Shown: piece by piece, positions 4,462 to 6,469 of the stretch | Numbering within the stretch: the first letter of the stretch is position 1 | Layout of the letters: every line of letters begins with the position of its first letter | Assembly (NCBI GenBank): GCA_030642225.1 | Contig: DAOWOC010000065.1 | Location: 1 to 6,469, forward strand | DNA from: Deltaproteobacteria bacterium | GTDB lineage: Bacteria > Desulfobacterota > DAOWOC01 | Direction: 5' to 3' | Length of the DNA: 6,469 bases | Notes under the pieces: model-generated | Database searches by the model: none | Told to the model about the DNA's origin: nothing | Seen by the model: only the letters and a program-made list of their open reading frames with translations | Made by a program: the position numbers and the translations under genes

Positions 4462-5867
4462 GAAGTTTTTATCATTTTAATATATTGGATAGCATTTTTA
4501 ATTCGTTTTACAACCCTTTTTTTGCCAAGGACAATAATAATTTCAAAAATACCAGGGCTAACTGTTGTGCCTGTGAGAGCAACCCTTAACGGCTGTGCAA
4601 TCTTTCCGAACTTAATTTGATGTGTTTCCATGATCTGCACAAAAATATTTTCAAGACTTTTCTCAGTGTATTTTTCAAGTTTTTCTAATCTTAAATAAAT
4701 ATCCTCCATATAAGATAACATATCTGCTTTTAGAAATTTTTCCCCGGCTTTTTTATCAATCTCAATATCATCTGCAAGGTAAAATTTTATAGCGTCAGCC
4801 ATTTCAAGGAGGGTTTTGGAACGTTTTTTAAGGGTTTCAATCCCTGCTGTAATATAATCTTTATCATCTACAGGTAGTGAATGTTTTTTTAAAAAAGGCA
4901 TCAGGTGAGGAAGTATAATCTCTGAAGGGGTTGATATAATATGTTGTGAATTAAGCCATTCAAGTTTTTCCAGATTAAAAACTCCTGCGGATTTTCCTAC
5001 ATTTTTCAGGCTGAATTTATCAATTAATTCATCAAGGGTAAATATTTCCTGATCACCGTGGGACCAGCCCAGTCTTGCAAGATAATTTATAATTGCCTGG
5101 GGCAGAAACCCCATTTCTTTGTACATTGTGACAGCTGTTGCGCCATGACGTTTGCTGAGCCCGGTTTTGTCCTGGCCAAGGATCATGGGTACATGGGCAA
5201 AATGCGGCACAGGTAAGCCCAATGCCTCATAAATGTTTATCTGTCTTGGTGTATTATTCAGATGATCATCCCCGCGGATTATATTCGTTATACCCATTGT
5301 GGCATCATCAACAACAACGGCAAAATTATAAGTAGGATTACCGTCGCTTTTCTGGATAATAAGGTCATCCAGTTCAGTATTTTGAAATGATACATTGCCT
5401 TTAATATCGTCATGGATAATGGTTGCGCCGGTCAGGGGGGTCTTGAATCTTATGACCATATCATGACCCTGTTTCAGCCCTTTATCTCTGCATGTCCCAT
5501 CGTATTTTGGTTTTTGGTTTTCTTCTAATGCCTTTTTACGTTTTGCTTCCAGCATGTCAGGGGTACAGTCGCAATAATATGCATGGCCTGAATCAAGTAG
5601 TTTTTGCGTGTATTCTTTATAGATATCAAGGCGGTTACTTTGCAGAAAAGGCCCTTCATCATAATCAATTCCTAACCACCTCATGCCATCGAGTATCGCG
5701 TCAGTTGATTCCTGTGTTGATCTTATGGCGTCGGTATCCTCTATTCTGAGGATGAATTTGCCATTGTTGTGACGCGCATACAGCCAGTTAAAAAGGGCTG
5801 TCCTGACGCCTCCTATATGAAGATATCCGGTAGGACTAGGCGCAAATCTTGTTATAATATTTCCCAT
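4458..5867 (-). CDS. gltX: Glutamyl-tRNA synthetase (GluRS), possibly non-discriminating
   Basis: This class I aminoacyl-tRNA synthetase attaches glutamate to tRNA-Glu. From the chosen start it has 469 residues, the usual length. It opens with ITRFAPSPTGYLHIGG, the HIGH-type ATP motif at residues 9-20. The KMSKS-type loop is K-T-GLSKRHGA at 234-243, and IRGDDH at 197-202 is the conserved active-site segment. The zinc-site cysteines C99, C101 and C126 are present, but the fourth ligand (histidine in E. coli) is aspartate 128. The frame is open to an ATG at 5960, but those 31 extra residues do not fit the family and no ribosome site precedes them, so the start at 5867 is taken. The ribosome site there is weak. 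tRNA-Gln lies 40 nt downstream. In bacteria without GlnRS a non-discriminating GluRS also charges tRNA-Gln for GatCAB, which fits this neighbourhood but cannot be proved from it. Confidence 0.97.
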   Translation of the reverse strand: MGNIITRFAPSPTGYLHIGGVRTALFNWLYARHNNGKFILRIEDTDAIRSTQESTDAILDGMRWLGIDYDEGPFLQSNRLDIYKEYTQKLLDSGHAYYCDCTPDMLEAKRKKALEENQKPKYDGTCRDKGLKQGHDMVIRFKTPLTGATIIHDDIKGNVSFQNTELDDLIIQKSDGNPTYNFAVVVDDATMGITNIIRGDDHLNNTPRQINIYEALGLPVPHFAHVPMILGQDKTGLSKRHGATAVTMYKEMGFLPQAIINYLARLGWSHGDQEIFTLDELIDKFSLKNVGKSAGVFNLEKLEWLNSQHIISTPSEIILPHLMPFLKKHSLPVDDKDYITAGIETLKKRSKTLLEMADAIKFYLADDIEIDKKAGEKFLKADMLSYMEDIYLRLEKLEKYTEKSLENIFVQIMETHQIKFGKIAQPLRVALTGTTVSPGIFEIIIVLGKKRVVKRIKNAIQYIKMIKTS

Positions 5868-5955
5868 ATTTATTTTTGTCTCAGGTTTGATAATTAAATT
5901 ATATAAAGTGTGTGTTTGTATAGCACATGCTTTGTTTAATAACAAGATAAGTAAA

Positions 5956-5985
5956 ATCATATTAATATAAAATAATAATTGACAA
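5956..5985 (-). promoter_or_regulatory. Candidate gltX promoter
   Basis: On the minus strand TTGTCA (5985 to 5980) and TATGAT (5961 to 5956) are separated by 18 nt; each matches five of six consensus bases. The leader to the gltX ATG would be about 80 nt. A second possible -10, a perfect TATAAT at 5903 to 5898, has only a weak -35 but would give a leader of about 24 nt. The large palindrome at 6004-6045 begins about 19 nt upstream of the -35. Confidence 0.5.
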
Positions 5986-6003
5986 GAGAGATATTGGTAT
6001 GTC

Positions 6004-6045
6004 AGAAGATAACAATGACTGACTGGTCAGTCATTGTTATCTTCT
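6004..6045. promoter_or_regulatory. Perfect 42-bp palindrome, probable TetR operator
   Basis: Twenty-base arms (6004-6023 and 6026-6045) are exact inverted copies around a TG spacer. The core TGACTGACTGGTCAGTCA (6016-6033) has the half-site layout seen in operators of some TetR-family repressors; for example, as I recall it, Bacillus FadR uses TGAATGA-N4-TCATTCA. It ends 11 nt before the start of the TetR-type gene, the expected place for autorepression. There is no T-run on either side, so an intrinsic terminator is unlikely. A TTGACA at 5979-5984 points toward it as a possible -35, but no good -10 is placed for it. Confidence 0.75.
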
Positions 6046-6056
6046 AAAGATTTTAT

Positions 6057-6469
6057 ATGAATAAAGACCTGCATACTTTAATAAAAAGATTGAAAAATAC
6101 GGAAAGACTCATTAGGGCGTTTTCTCAATCTGTAACAAAAAGGCTTGATCAGGCTTTGCCAGCTGGAGAAGAACTGATTGATGTTGCCGTTGGATTTATG
6201 GCAGAGGCCCGAATACTTATTGCTGACAGAGATAACAGCGAAATTGTTCTCGCAGAGTTGGCGGATTTTATTGTAGATGAAGTTGCTGTAAGGGGCGGGA
6301 ATGTGAAGGCCCTTGCAAAAAAGGTGTTATTGGGTTCTCAGGAGATAAAAAGAGATCGGGTTGACCAGAATGATTTAACCGGGCCGCGTGAACGGATTAT
6401 GAATGCAGCGCTTATGATATTTTCTCAAAAGGGGTATCATAATGCTACCATGGAGGAAATATCAGAGAC
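6057..6469 (+). CDS. TetR/AcrR family regulator with long N-terminal extension (cut by right edge)
   Basis: The frame is open from the ATG at 6057 to the window end, giving 137 residues. Residues 109-137 (GPRERIMNAALMIFSQKGYH and the following NATMEEISE) are the start of a TetR_N helix-turn-helix domain. TetR proteins normally begin with this domain, but here it is preceded by about 108 residues. The extension is mostly helical and charged, has no transmembrane segment, and ends in GGNVKALAKKVLLGSQEIKR before a linker. I do not recognise it. No good ATG or ribosome site lies just before the HTH, and codon use stays protein-like throughout, so the extension appears genuine. The site before the chosen start is only AAAG about 7 nt away. 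The ligand-binding domain lies outside the window. The gene is divergent from gltX and follows a perfect palindrome, so it probably represses itself. The effector is unknown; control of acyl-CoA or efflux genes is a guess. Confidence 0.85.
   Translation, partial: MNKDLHTLIKRLKNTERLIRAFSQSVTKRLDQALPAGEELIDVAVGFMAEARILIADRDNSEIVLAELADFIVDEVAVRGGNVKALAKKVLLGSQEIKRDRVDQNDLTGPRERIMNAALMIFSQKGYHNATMEEISE

Noticed and set aside
4336..4620. Open frames on both strands around the tRNA (4230-4418 minus, 4336-4620 plus)
   Set aside because: They run through the tRNA-Gln gene and the gltX 3' end; the RNA gene explains the sequence.
5492..5749. An 85-codon plus-strand open frame
   Set aside because: It is antisense within gltX, with no ribosome site and no recognisable protein.
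5868..5960. A 31-residue N-terminal extension of GluRS from the ATG at 5960
   Set aside because: No ribosome site precedes it, it overlaps the candidate gltX -10 region, and GluRS proteins start just before the TRFAPSPTG motif, matching the ATG at 5867.
6004..6045. The large palindrome as an intrinsic terminator
   Set aside because: Neither strand has a T-run after the stem, and no gene ends there; both flanking genes start here and diverge.

Overview
This AT-rich bacterial window looks like a core-genome stretch from a sulfate-reducer-type member of the Desulfobacterota (class formerly Deltaproteobacteria, probably Desulfobacterales-like). That placement is inference. It rests on the DUF4416-yicC-remA-gmk gene order, a stand-alone Mrp/NBP35 ATPase with a cysteine-rich N-terminus, a PtsN-like EIIA, a GluRS beside tRNA-Gln, and a TetR regulator with a long N-terminal extension. 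There is no phage, IS element or CRISPR array.

Left block (1-1971, minus strand). One tightly packed operon reads right to left: a DUF4416 protein, YicC (putative endoribonuclease), a RemA/DUF370 protein and guanylate kinase, which runs off the left edge. DUF4416 and yicC overlap by 7 nt, remA and gmk share one base, and yicC and remA are 21 nt apart, so translational coupling is likely.

Middle block (1972-3304). A 324-nt divergent intergenic region holds several small palindromes and a few doubtful micro-ORFs. The mrp gene follows on the plus strand. Its N-terminal linker carries three perfect in-frame copies of a 24-bp repeat. mrp converges on a PTS EIIA gene, and a long hairpin at the junction reaches into the 3' end of the EIIA gene.

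Small-gene cluster (3279-4292, minus strand). Upstream of the EIIA gene lie two short genes that a length cutoff would miss: a 55-aa helical protein and a 35-aa one-helix membrane peptide with a very good Shine-Dalgarno. Between them is a strongly structured stretch of about 140 nt. A consensus -10 precedes the set.

Translation block (4293-5985, minus strand). gltX is followed by tRNA-Gln(CTG), which has an encoded CCA and its own candidate promoter. A terminator hairpin follows the tRNA.

Right edge (5986-6469, plus strand). A TetR-type regulator gene is cut by the window end. Its HTH starts only around residue 110. A perfect 20+2+20 palindrome sits just before its start and probably acts as its operator, possibly influencing the divergent gltX promoter as well.
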